Shown in pieces: positions 1 to 11,300 of a stretch of DNA of 12,677 bases; within the stretch, counting starts at the first letter, position 1, and every line of letters starts with the position of its first letter. The translations under genes were made by a program, and so were the position numbers. Below the pieces are notes generated by a model, which had not been told where the DNA came from, made no database searches, and was given only the letters and a program-made list of their open reading frames with translations. The DNA comes from an uncultured Prevotella sp. (GTDB lineage: Bacteria > Bacteroidota > Bacteroidia > Bacteroidales > Bacteroidaceae), in assembly GCA_937889855.1 (NCBI GenBank), contig CALBYK010000113.1, forward strand, positions 1 through 12,677, written 5' to 3'.

Positions 1-2332
1 GACGCTTACCGATACGCCAATAGTAGCCGTTTACAGAGAACGACTGGTCGGCATCAACAACCACCTTGTCCTTCTTCACTCGTACCATCTCACCCGGCAG
101 TGCACAGTTCTCCACCGTGATATTGCCGTTGATATCCGGTCCTTTCACATATTCGATGGTAAGGTCAACGGTATAGGTGTAGAAGCGCGGCAGATAGCAA
201 TAGTATATAACGTCATGCCCGAGAGTAACCTCGCTTTGCTCTACCTTGTGATATTCTCCTGTCTCATTGTTTCTTGTATAGAAGCAACTGTCCTTGCTTA
301 TCTCCTGATAGAAATCGGTCTCACCATTCTTATAATAGTACGTTGCATTGCTGCTCAATTTGCCACTATTCACCTCAACATATTCCTCACCATTCTTTGT
401 GAACAGTCGGCTTATTGCCACTCTGCCCTTGACTTCTTCCAGCACATGAGTGTCCTTGTTCTCCTGCTTAGCCGGAGCGTACAGCACCAATGTGCCGCTA
501 CACGGTTTGGACAGATGGTCGTTATAATATTCAGTTGTAGAGTTGTCGGCATTGTCCGAGAGCTGGAACACAATCTTTGCATCTCCGTCGGTGAACTTAG
601 AAGGCAGTGTCGCACTGTAGAGTGTTGTGTTATCTTGCTTGAGACCTTCCTGCATACTAAGGCTCGCCGAGAATCCATCTTCAGCTTTGTAGGTCAGCGA
701 GTTGCCGGCACCCACATTCAGCAAGTATTTGCCCTTCAGACTATTGCTCGAATGGTCGGTAGCATTATCGTCATAGTTGCGTTTCTCCAAGTCGCAAGAA
801 TAGCTGTCATTATGCGTCTTGTGCATCTTCCAACTGAGGATGTTTACCTCTTGCGACGGTTTCATGCCCGACAGAGCCACGATGCCGTCTTGGTTATTGC
901 TGTCGAACAGCAGCGGCGTGCTGCCTGAGCTGTCGAAGGTGTAGCCGGTGATGTGAGCGTTGTAGTGGTAGTTGAATCCCGTGACATACCAGTAGTGCGC
1001 CTTTGCTCCTTCTTCGGGATTCAAGCCTTCATCAGTTATTGCCGAATAGCCCATCGGGAAGCAGTCGTCAACGATATAGCGTCCCTTGGTAAGGGTGTAG
1101 GGGAACACAAAGTTGCCGGTTGTCTCAAGGAAGTCGACATCATGAGCTGAAGCATCGTCACCTTCTGTCGCCATGCGCTTGTGCACATTGTCGGCATACA
1201 CGTAGCCGCCACCCTCATCTTCGCGCACGTCGATGAGGTTCATCTCTATGACACCATATACCGGACCATAGTACAGACTATCCCTAATGCCGTTGCCGTC
1301 GTTCAGTTCCTGTGCATTCTGAATCTTCAGGGCATAGCCGGAGGCAATGCCAATCATGTTCTTGGCCGTACCATCATTGCGCTTCTCGAAGATATTGCCG
1401 TCGCCCTTGTAGGCACCATCCCCAAAATAGTCGTCGATATACTTCTGCTTCACTGCCATGTAGGTGGTATCGCTGCCATATGAGCCTGGCGCGCCCTTGC
1501 CGTCGTGCCAACGGTCGGTGAATGCAACATTGGATGTAAGCGCACCGACATAGTGGATATTGTTGGCAAGCCCCATGTAGTTGCGTGCCCTATTGACGGT
1601 ATTGCCGGCAAGCACACCCTTAGCAGCCGTGATATTGTTGGCAGCATCGGCAGCCCGGTCGGTTGTCACTACATCATTGGCAATCATCTGTATCTCGGAG
1701 ACACGCGAGATTGAAAACGGGGTCTTGTCCCAACCGTTGGTGGCATAGTCGCGTGCGCCGAGCAGCGAGAAGCAGTTGTCGGTGAGACGCAGGATGTCCA
1801 TACGCTGGAAGGTGTTGATAATCTTCGGACTCTCCACCGTGGCACTGGCAAAGCCATAGCCTGTGAGGTCGGCACTGCGGAAGCCCTGGGCATACGACAG
1901 GTGTCCATCTCCGAACACGCCGCCGTCGTTGTCGTATTCGTAGATGTTATGGTCGTTCTCGTTGATGTTGTCGGGCAAGTTACCACCCTTGTAGTATTTG
2001 CCAGCCTGATAGATGTAGTGGTAGGCATTGGCATTGTCCTTGTAGTAGTAGCCAAGGAGGTCCTCGCCGTCGGCGATAGTCGCCACCTTCATGCTCTGGC
2101 TGGAGATGGTGATGTGGTCGCGGTCAACGGAGCTACCGTTAGCGACCGTCGTGTCGGCAATAAGGATTGTCGTGTTGCCGCCGAATCCTTTTGTCGTACC
2201 GTCCGGAAAATCTTCCAACGAAAGATTATAATTCTCTTCATTGCTGAATATATCATCAAGATTGTATGCAGACGTATATTTCAGTACGGTAGTGTTGTTT
2301 GCCATTACCGACGAGCCTTGTGCGAGTGAGTA
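1..2332 (-). other. Non-repeat C-terminal region of the giant protein (residues 3411-4187, continues)
   Basis: About 777 residues without [I/V]-[Y/F]-G-G-G modules, apart from a lone V-F-G-D-G turn (F3550). It includes an H-Y-W-Y-V-T-G-F-N-Y-H-Y stretch (W3858), a beta-rich stretch with L-V-L-Y-A-P-A, and a closing Y-T-V-D-L-T-I-E-Y-V-K-G-P (from about 4130) leading to N-C-A-L-P-G-E-M (C4153) and N-G-Y-Y-W-R-I-G-K-R at the window edge. Similar 'HYWY' and 'YYWRIG' segments are, as I recall, shared by other giant Prevotella repeat proteins, suggesting a conserved tail. No T9SS sorting domain or other anchor is visible; if present it lies beyond the window. Confidence 0.6.
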
Positions 2333-5300
2333 GCCACCGCCATATACTGCATCGCCGATATTGATGTTTATATCATCCCAACCAACTGTAACCTTGGTGA
2401 AATCCTCATAGAAATATTTTTCCTTATTGTCCGTGATATCTTTAAAATCCTTGGTTTCATTATTTAATATGTCGACAATTTCGTCGTAGACTCCCTGTGA
2501 TACAATGTCGCCAGCAACGAGATGTATCTCCTGCTTGATTGTCTCAGAAGCCACATCCTTGCCCTTGTCTATGTCGAGATTGTTTTGATCGGCACGCTTG
2601 AGACGATAAACACCCGATATGGACACCCCGTAGAATTTAGGATATCCCACCTTTACTTGTGTCGACCCCCATACATAGCCCGAATAAGAACCGCCAGTGA
2701 CAGACTTGAACACATGGCCGTTGAGAATCTCTACATTTGTGGTACCGATAACATTTCCCTGTTGGCCACCGCCATATATGAAGTTTGCGGAAGTGCCGGT
2801 CGGCTCAAACTCAGTGGATGAAGTAGAAGGTGCTTTACATGCCATACCTTCAGCCATCTTGATGTTAGTGTTGCCGTATACATAGCTTTCCATACCATAG
2901 CCAGCTCCATACACATTCAGTGCCGAATAATCCGGGTTGGTGGCAATAAGCTCGTTTGACTTCATCAACATCTCCTTCGACTTGCCTTCAAGCATGTCAC
3001 TCTTCAGGTTGATGGTGATGTCGCCCCGCACCGTTCCCGTCTTGTAGCAACCACCATAGATGTTGCCTCCCGTGTATGCACCGTCCTTGACAACAGGCTC
3101 AAACTTGTTGTTGATGTTAAGTATGATATAGGGGTAGCTGGAAGAATATGCATTACCGAGCAGATATCCACCCACGTGTGATACAACACCCTTATAGTCG
3201 TAGTTGGCATTATTGCAGCCACCGATGATTTTGTCGGTGATGGTGAGTCCGGCAGGGAATGTATACTCAAACGCGTTGCCCAATTTGGGCTCTTCTTCTT
3301 CACCAGGATCGTCGTCTGGTGATAGCGGGTACACGTTCATGTTGCCGCGGTTGCCGCCGCAGCAGAAGGTGCCGATGATACAGTCGTCAAGACCCTCGCC
3401 GTCTTTCTTGCCGTTCCAGAGAATGGTGCCCTGAATGTCGGTCTCCACAGGCTGGAAGTAGAGATCAATCATATGCGGATACACCAGCGGACGCTCCTCG
3501 TTCTTGGTAGAAAGCCAGAGCGTGCTGATGCCCTTGTTTGACGGGTCGTTAATCCAGTCGATGGAGTCGGCAAAGTTCAGTTCCTTTGTGTAGTCGTCCA
3601 CATCACCGTTGAGACGCTGGAACTTGTTCATGAAGTCGTTGTCCTCGGTTGCCGTGAAGAGAGCATCGCCGTTGCTGCCCATGAACACGCGACCAATTCT
3701 CACATGGCTACCTATGTTTACGTTGATTGAACCATTGGTGACATCGGTGCGTGCATAGAAATTCTGCACCTTTCTCACAGTAGCCGAGTTGCCGCCGCCA
3801 TACACGTCGCCCTGGATATATACGGTGTCGGTTGCCGATGTTCCTTCTATCAGTATGTTCACCTTGTTGGTCATCGGTCGCCAAGAGTTGATGTTCACTA
3901 TGCGTGCCGCTTCACTCGCCGCCTTATATGAAGGCATATTCTCGCGCATGGGCACGGTATAGACCAGCGATTCCGTCTCGGAGTTGGGGTCATTGGGATT
4001 GAAAGGATAATCCTCGTTGACAGTCACCTTGGTGTTGCCTTTCTTGTCGATTGCGTACAGATAGTCGCCGTTGCCGGCTCCATACACGTTGCCCCAGATG
4101 CGTCCGCCATAGATGTTGACGTGTGTTCCGGTGCCGCCATTGTCCTTGAAGTAACCATTCTTGTCGAGAACCACGTTGATGTAGCCCGACACGTCGTTGC
4201 CTCCATACACATTGCCATGTACATAAATGTCAGTATTCTTATATGTGTCAGACGACTCGACATCCTTCGAGCCGATGTTTACCGTCGTGCTCTTGAGCAC
4301 GTCGCCCATCTGTCCGCCGCCGAATATGTCGCGGCAGTCGATTGCCCTGATGTCCACGTTGGTTGACTTCACAGAGTTGTAGTAGCCACCGCCGAACACA
4401 CGCCGGCAGAAGCAGCCACCCTTGCCCGATATATGGGTGTCGCCTTCAACCTTACCCGAATAGCCACCGCCCACGATGTCCATTATGGAGTAGCCGCTGA
4501 TGAAGTGCTTATACTCCTCGCCTTCCTTGATGTCGTAGTTGTGTATGCTGCCGCGCTTCTCCATCTCGATATCCACATGCGTGTCGCCGAGAACGTTGGT
4601 CATCTCGCCGTAGCCGCCGCCGAACACACTGAAGTGAGGGGAACCAACCTTGTTGTACACTTCCCGCCACTCGTCATACTCAAACAGACTCTTGTTGGGG
4701 TCCATTACGCCCGGCACCACCTGCGTGCTGTCTTTGAGCATTCCCTTGAGCATCGTGAGATATGTATTACCGCTGCCATTCAGATTGCCGCCGGCATCCT
4801 TTCTGCCTACCGTGCATGCAATGTTGCCACCACCATAGATGTTGTGATTGACCTTAAACTTGCGCACAAGATGGTCGTATTGCGGCGAATAGGTTATACC
4901 GTCGATGATTGACGCCGGTTCCCAGAAACGCTTGTCCATGAGCCAATAGGAAGTCAGCTTCATCTCGCCGCCGGTGACAAAGAGGTTGGTGTTGCCCGTC
5001 ACGTCTGCCGAGGTGGTGTCCACCACAGCCACGTTGTCCACGTATGTGGTGTCGCAACTTCCCCATCCACCACCGAGAATATTGTGGCCGAAATAGCCGT
5101 CGTTGACAGCAACGAGCGTATTGCCGTAGACGGTGCCGTTCTCGCATCCGCCATACACACGGTTCCAGATATAAGGGTCGCTGTTGCGGTCCACCCCGTC
5201 AGTGGGATGCTTCATATAGCTATTGTCCGAAGGGTCGTAGCTCTTGCCAGTGGCAAGGTCGCAGTAGGGGTATGACATTGCAGGTTGGTCGACCACGACA

Positions 5301-8300
5301 TAAGTATTGCCGTAGATGCCGCCCAGCTTCGTATAGTCAGAGCAAACCGCTTTTTGGCGTCCCTTTCCACCGGCGAATATTTGTGAGAAGATGACTGCGC
5401 CACGTATGTTGACAAGCGATGTGTGGTCGATGTTGTTGTCGACATATACATCGTTATACTCAAACTTCTTCGGGTCGGCCTTCGTCGTGCCGACATTAGC
5501 CACATCACCGCCGCCATACACATTGCCGTAAATCTGGGTGCGCTCAATCTGGCTGCCCTGGTTGTTGATTCTCTCGCCGTAGATGTGAACCTCGGTCTTG
5601 CCCTTCACTCGCGCCATGTCGGGGAAGTCAACCAGTTTGCCACCATTTCCGAGAACCGACTCCACACCGGCACCGCCGCCATACACATTGTTTGACACGC
5701 TACCCGTCTTCATAAATAGCTTGACGCTGCCGCCAATGCTTCCGAAGTCGTAGCCGTCGCCGGAGCTGACCGTGCCGTAAGGCTTGGCTCCCAGTCCGCC
5801 GCCATAAATGTTACGGCACGTCAATTCGCCGTCGGTCTCCACATAGGCATCGTCCAACACGTAGCCCGAGAAACCACCACCATGAATCTCCATAAAGGAG
5901 AAGTTAGGCGCACCGAGAGCCCATGCCCAGCGGCTGGAGCGATAGCGCAGGTAGGTCTTGGGGTCTTTGTCCGTTCCGTCGGAGCTGCCGTAGTAGAGTC
6001 GTTTGTCTTCATCCGTCACCTTTAGGAAGTCCTCGTGCATCTTGCTCTCCAAGGCAGAGTAAACTTCCATATCCGAATGTTGGTTGAGATAGCGGAATTG
6101 CTTTCCGCCTATCTCTAAGGCTGTGCCACCGTCGGAAGCAGTGATTGCGCCTGGACGTACATACACCTCAGCCTTTGCCACCTTGGTGTTGGCGCCGTAG
6201 CCGGCACCGAACACAGAGAACTGCGGATGTGAGATATTCTCATTGCCCAGCACCCAACAAAAACCTTGGAGCGTGGTGCAATCGAGCAGACTGATGGTGT
6301 TGCCCTTTGTGTCGGTGATGTCAGTCAGTGGCGAGTGGTTAATCTCCACCACCGCCTTGCCTGTGCCTTCCTGCACAGTGCCAGAGAAGGCGTTGCCCGC
6401 CTCGTCGCCGGTGTATGTTCCTACATAGCAGGCACGGTTGCCACCGCCGAAGATGTTGTGGTTCTTCTTGAACGAGTAAGTGCTCATATCGAAGAACTCC
6501 TGTGTGCTCTTGTCGCTTGTTATCTTTTTGAAGATGGCATTCACCCTTGCCAGCATTGCGCTATCGGCAGAAGCCGCGTCGTTCAAGGCAAGCACCATCT
6601 CACGGAAATCCTTGTAGCCGGTGCTTATCTTCTCGTTGCCCGACTCGCTTGCCAGCCATGTGGTGATGTTGCCGTTGATGTTGGCCTTGCGGTTCCACAG
6701 CCACGAGCCTCCGTCAATCTGCACCTTCGTGTTGCCAAGCACATTGGCATAGGTGTCCTCGTTATTTGTATCCTTCTTGCCGAGCACCATATTGAGAATT
6801 TCGGTGTCGGTTGATGCACCGGAGTTTATGCCTTCCTTGTCCTTCTCAATCAGTCGGCTGTCGTCGATAGCCACGTCGCCAAAGCCACCACCGAAGATGT
6901 TGAGTCCGAGCATACCGCCCTCGATATGCACAAGAGTATTGCCGTCGACTGTACCATAAGCACAGCCACCGTAGATGCGGTTCCAGATGTGAGGTATGGC
7001 ATCACCGTCGCTGGTGATAATCTGCGATGCAAACTCCTTTTCGGTATTAGCCACGTGCACAAGGGTATTGCCGTTGATGCGTCCAAGTTTGTAGTATTCG
7101 GCAGCCTGCGACTTCTTGAGTCCTCTTCCGCCGCCAAACACCTGTCCGAAGATATCGCCGCCGATGATGTTGACGAATGTCTTGTAGCCTGAAGCGTTGT
7201 AGCCGAGGAAAGAGCCTGCGTCTGGAGATGACGGGTCTTGGTCGAGTGTGGAAACACTCGACAACTTAGACTGGTCGTAATATCCGTCGGGCTTCGCAGC
7301 CTGATATGTGCCGACATTGGCGATGTCGCCGCCACCATACACATTGCCGTAGACAAGCGCGTCGCCCGACACCTCTACCTTGGTGGTGCCGATTACGCGC
7401 GCCACCTGCATGAAGTGTGTGCCGCTTGCCATTGCAGGAGCGACACCGGCGCCTCCGCCGAACACGTCGCCATAGATGTGCGCACCTTTCACGTTGACCT
7501 CTGTGTTGCCACCTATCTCGCCAGTAGTGTTGTCGGTTGTAGACTCTGGATTTCCAAAACCGCCGCCGTATACACGGTGGATGAATGTCTGGCCGTCAAC
7601 CGTCACCTTGGTGTCGCCCGTTACGATGCCCGAATAGCCGCCGCCAAGCACACCGAGAACCGTAAAGTTGGGTATACCCTTGGAGTTGTCGAATACGGGT
7701 ATTGTTGTGGAGCCTGCCTTGCGCGCTGATTGGTCGAGGCTTGGGGCAAGCTGCATGTTGTTGTCATCGGTCTCGGAGTCGTAAATGCTGTAATCGCCTT
7801 CCACATCAACCGTCACATCTGTGCTGCCCACTTTTGTGTCGGGGCCGTAACCGCCGCCGAACACACTGAAATGCGGATTGTCGTTGTCCGAATAAGACAG
7901 TTTCCACTCCTGTGTTTTCAGCAGTTCATACGGCGTCATGCCCTTCTGTACAACAACCGTGGCCTTGCCGCCCACATTACATGCGATGTTTCCACCGCCG
8001 TAGATATTATGTGGATTGATGAACTTATTCTCCTTTTCGTCAAAGAACATCGTTGAGTCGGCGATGATGGTCTCACCCTCTTTCTTGTCAACCGAAGAGT
8101 TCCAGCCATAGAAGGTGTCGGCTTCTTTCCACATCTTGTCCCATATCACGTTGATGGAGAAACTTTCATTCTTCTTGTTGGGTGACATGTCAACTTGTAT
8201 GCCCTGGTCTTGTGCCAGTGTCACTTGAGTGTTGGCGCCAACGTCGGCAGAATTTCTCACCGTACCATCAGCCTTCAGTTCGCCCTTACCTCCACCGAAT

Positions 8301-11300
8301 ATCTGTCCGGCAAAGTGCCCGGCAAAGATTTCTATCTGTGTGCTGTCCGTGACCTGCGCCAGGTTGCCGCCGCCGTAGATGTCGCCGTAGATGTAAGGGG
8401 AAAGTTGGGTAGTGCCCTGGAAAACCAGGTTGGTAGACCCCTTTACCAGTCCTACTGCCTCCGGACTCTGTGTGCAGCCGTCGGTTGCCGAGTAGGCTGA
8501 CACTCGCAGCGGTCGACCGTTGCCGCCTGCAAACACCGAGCCGCGTATGTCCGCCCGGTCGCCGATGGTCACGTTGGTAGCGTCGCCCTGATACTCAATC
8601 TGTGCCATGTCGCCACCACCATAGATGTTCTTATAGAATGTTCCGCCATAGATATTCAGGGTAGACTTACCGTAAATCTTGGCCATATTTGAGAGAGTGG
8701 ATATTTCGGATGTCCCTTCCAAAGTTGCGTCAGCCACGCCGTAGCCACCGCCATATACCGGACAATGGAAGATGCCGCCATTGATGTCGAGTTCCACGTT
8801 GCCGTAGGTCTTTCCCAAGTCGGTATATTTGGAAGCCGTTCCTTTATATGGGTTATTCTGATAATAGTAGTCAGTGCCGCGTCCGCCGGCGAAGATACCA
8901 TTCTTACAATAAAACTCGCCTCCGTTTATTGTCAAGGTGGTAGCTATGCCGTCCTTGGTGCCGTATATGTTTCCGCCGTAAATACTTGGTATACCATCAG
9001 CAATCCATAATCCGGAACTCATATATCCGCTTCCTCCGGCATAGATGCCGTCGATACTGTCGGTAGGCAAACCAAACTTGCCGCCATTGATTACTATCTT
9101 GGTGTTGGTCTCTTTCGGGTCAACATCGGTATATGTATTCTCTTTGGCGTTGTAGCAGTGATACTTTATCAGTTTGTCCTTGGCGTCCGCATACGGACCG
9201 TAGAGCATCACGGTCTTGTCGGCGTTCCAGTATGGTATACTTTCATCCTGTGTATGCGTCTCGTCGTTGTCGTTTCCATAGCCGATACCGTTCATACCAC
9301 CCGCTCCGGCACCATATATGCCGGAGAAGATTTTGCTCTTTTCTGTGTTGTCGTCCGGCAGAATCTTGAAGGTGCCGCCATTGATGGTGATGGTGCTGTA
9401 ACCATAGAATGGGTTGTTTACCGTTTTACCCACATCTTGACCGCGCCCTGTACTTCCTCCATACAGCTCTGTGATAACCACACGCCCATCCACATCCTCT
9501 GATTTGTTGCTCTCAGAAGATGCCGGGTCGATGTTGATGTTGGCACGCCCCATAAAGGTGTTGTCGGGCACATGGTATTTTTTGCCACTTTCTCCCGGAT
9601 ATTCCAGATACGTTTCACGCTCGTTTCCCAATGTGCCGTTGACCACACGTGCCACACGTCCGCTTTTTATGTTGATATCCACATCGGCATACATAGCTCC
9701 CTCGTGGTTGCCGGCAAGGATGATACCTATGTCGTAGTCGTTCTTTCTGGTCTGTCCAGTTAAAGACTTGCTATTCTCAAGTGTCCTTTTCTCATTATTC
9801 TCCTCATTCCATTCATGGTCAATGTCGATGTCGATGGTGCACTTGATGGGCATGTTGGGTGTACCCATCACGCCGTTTTGTGCTCCAACAGAAGAAGTAG
9901 AACCGGTCTGTCGTCCACCAGCACAAATACAAGAGTAGAAACCCGACTTGACTGTAATCTTGAAGCCTTCGCGTCCATGAGGCATCGAAGCCTCAAAGTC
10001 TTTAATCTTTGCTTCTGTATTCAGCGGATAGAACCGCGCGTCGTTGTTGAAACCGCCAAATATATGGAATGCATTGGTCACGGCTCCGTCGATGGTTGCA
10101 TATCCAGGCATCACCCGTCTGAAACCTTCCATTCGGATGCCTTTGCCCATCTCGAGATTGTTGTACTGGCAGAAGATTACTTTATAGTAATTGACATCCA
10201 CTATCGAGGTGTTCAAAAAGGTTATGTCGCGGAAGCGTGTGTCGCCCCAGATAGGCAAACCTGCACTCTGGCCTGTTATCTCTATTTTGCCGTTGTAGTC
10301 GTGTATGGCACCATTGTTATCCTCCCATTTGCCGGTAATGGTGGCATTACGGGCAAGTGGCGAATTGTCCATTACATTTTTCCATGCATCGTGAGACAGA
10401 TTGCCGTCACCTTGATAATTGGCAGTAACCGAGAAGCCATTTTCCTTGTCGTTGGTAACAGTCGCACTACTTATGCCCATCAACACGATATAGTTGTCGT
10501 TCCACGAGGCGTTGGGCGACAGTTTGCTGTATGCTCCTTTCCATGTGGTCATAGGCTTTTCCGGAGTATATCCCCAGTCGTCGCTCTTCATGCGGTCGGT
10601 TTCTAAAGTGCCGTCGGTGTCGGAAGGATTGAGATACACCACCGTCGTGGTGTTGAACCACTTGTCGAGCAGGAGCAGCGTGCCGCTGTATACCGTGATA
10701 TGGCAACTGTACTTGTCGTATTCGCCGGCAGAGTCGGGACGCTTGAACGTGTTGCTGCCTGTCGCCACCAGTGTTTCTCCGTTGTACCACTCGTAGGTTA
10801 TCTGCAGTCCCAAGCCGTCGTTGCTTGTCTGCGTATTGTTGCTCAGAGTGACGACATAAGTATCGGGAGTTGTCTTTGAGTCAATTTCAGCTGTCATCGT
10901 GATTGCCTCCACAATCTCGATGTTTGTGCGCGAACTGCCGTCGGGCAATATGGCATACACATACTGGTTGTAGTTCTGTCGAGGCAGACTGTACGAGCTG
11001 CATGAAGAAGTATTCAGCTTTTTCCATGCGATATTGTCGTAAGACACATACCAGTCGTAGTTTTCAGTAGAAGCCACATCGTTATCGTCGACCACCGTCA
11101 ACACGTCCTCTGTGCCGCGTTCCACCTTCAGCAGTGTCGTGTTGAACGAGAACTGCTGCCTGTTGCTGAAGTACGACCACATTTTCTTGTCGAGCGACTT
11201 GTCGCTGATGTAGTTATTGCACAGAGTTGCGAAGTCCAGTCCGAAGGATGCGATGTCCTTCGAGGTGCCGTAATTGTCGATATTGCTACCCGTCAGTGCC

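Noticed and set aside
215..928. A 237-residue plus-strand open frame with a hydrophobic, membrane-like start
   Set aside because: It is antisense to the conserved tail. The hydrophobic look comes from reverse-complementing charged codons (GAA/GAT/AAG to TTC/ATC/CTT).
4854..5147. Short minus-strand frames in other phases, including this arginine/histidine-rich one
   Set aside because: They overlap the giant gene out of frame, have odd composition and no start context. The third-phase frame is open across the same region with conserved modules.
4121..8056. Plus-strand frames that share phrases such as A-x-I-H-I-A-V-D and look like a repeat family
   Set aside because: The shared phrases are the antisense reading of the Y-G-N-V-Y-G-G-G modules on the minus strand, not an independent protein family.
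2333..10066. Possible DNA-level tandem repeat, CRISPR-like array or phase-variation tract
   Set aside because: The repeats are conserved as protein, but the DNA varies in codons and spacing. There is no regular short repeat-spacer pattern and no long homopolymer or short tandem tract at the start of the gene.
9815..10606. A 263-residue open frame on the plus strand, the longest there
   Set aside because: It lies antisense to the giant gene, has no recognisable domain and reads like a shadow. The minus-strand frame has motifs, a signal peptide and repeat conservation throughout.
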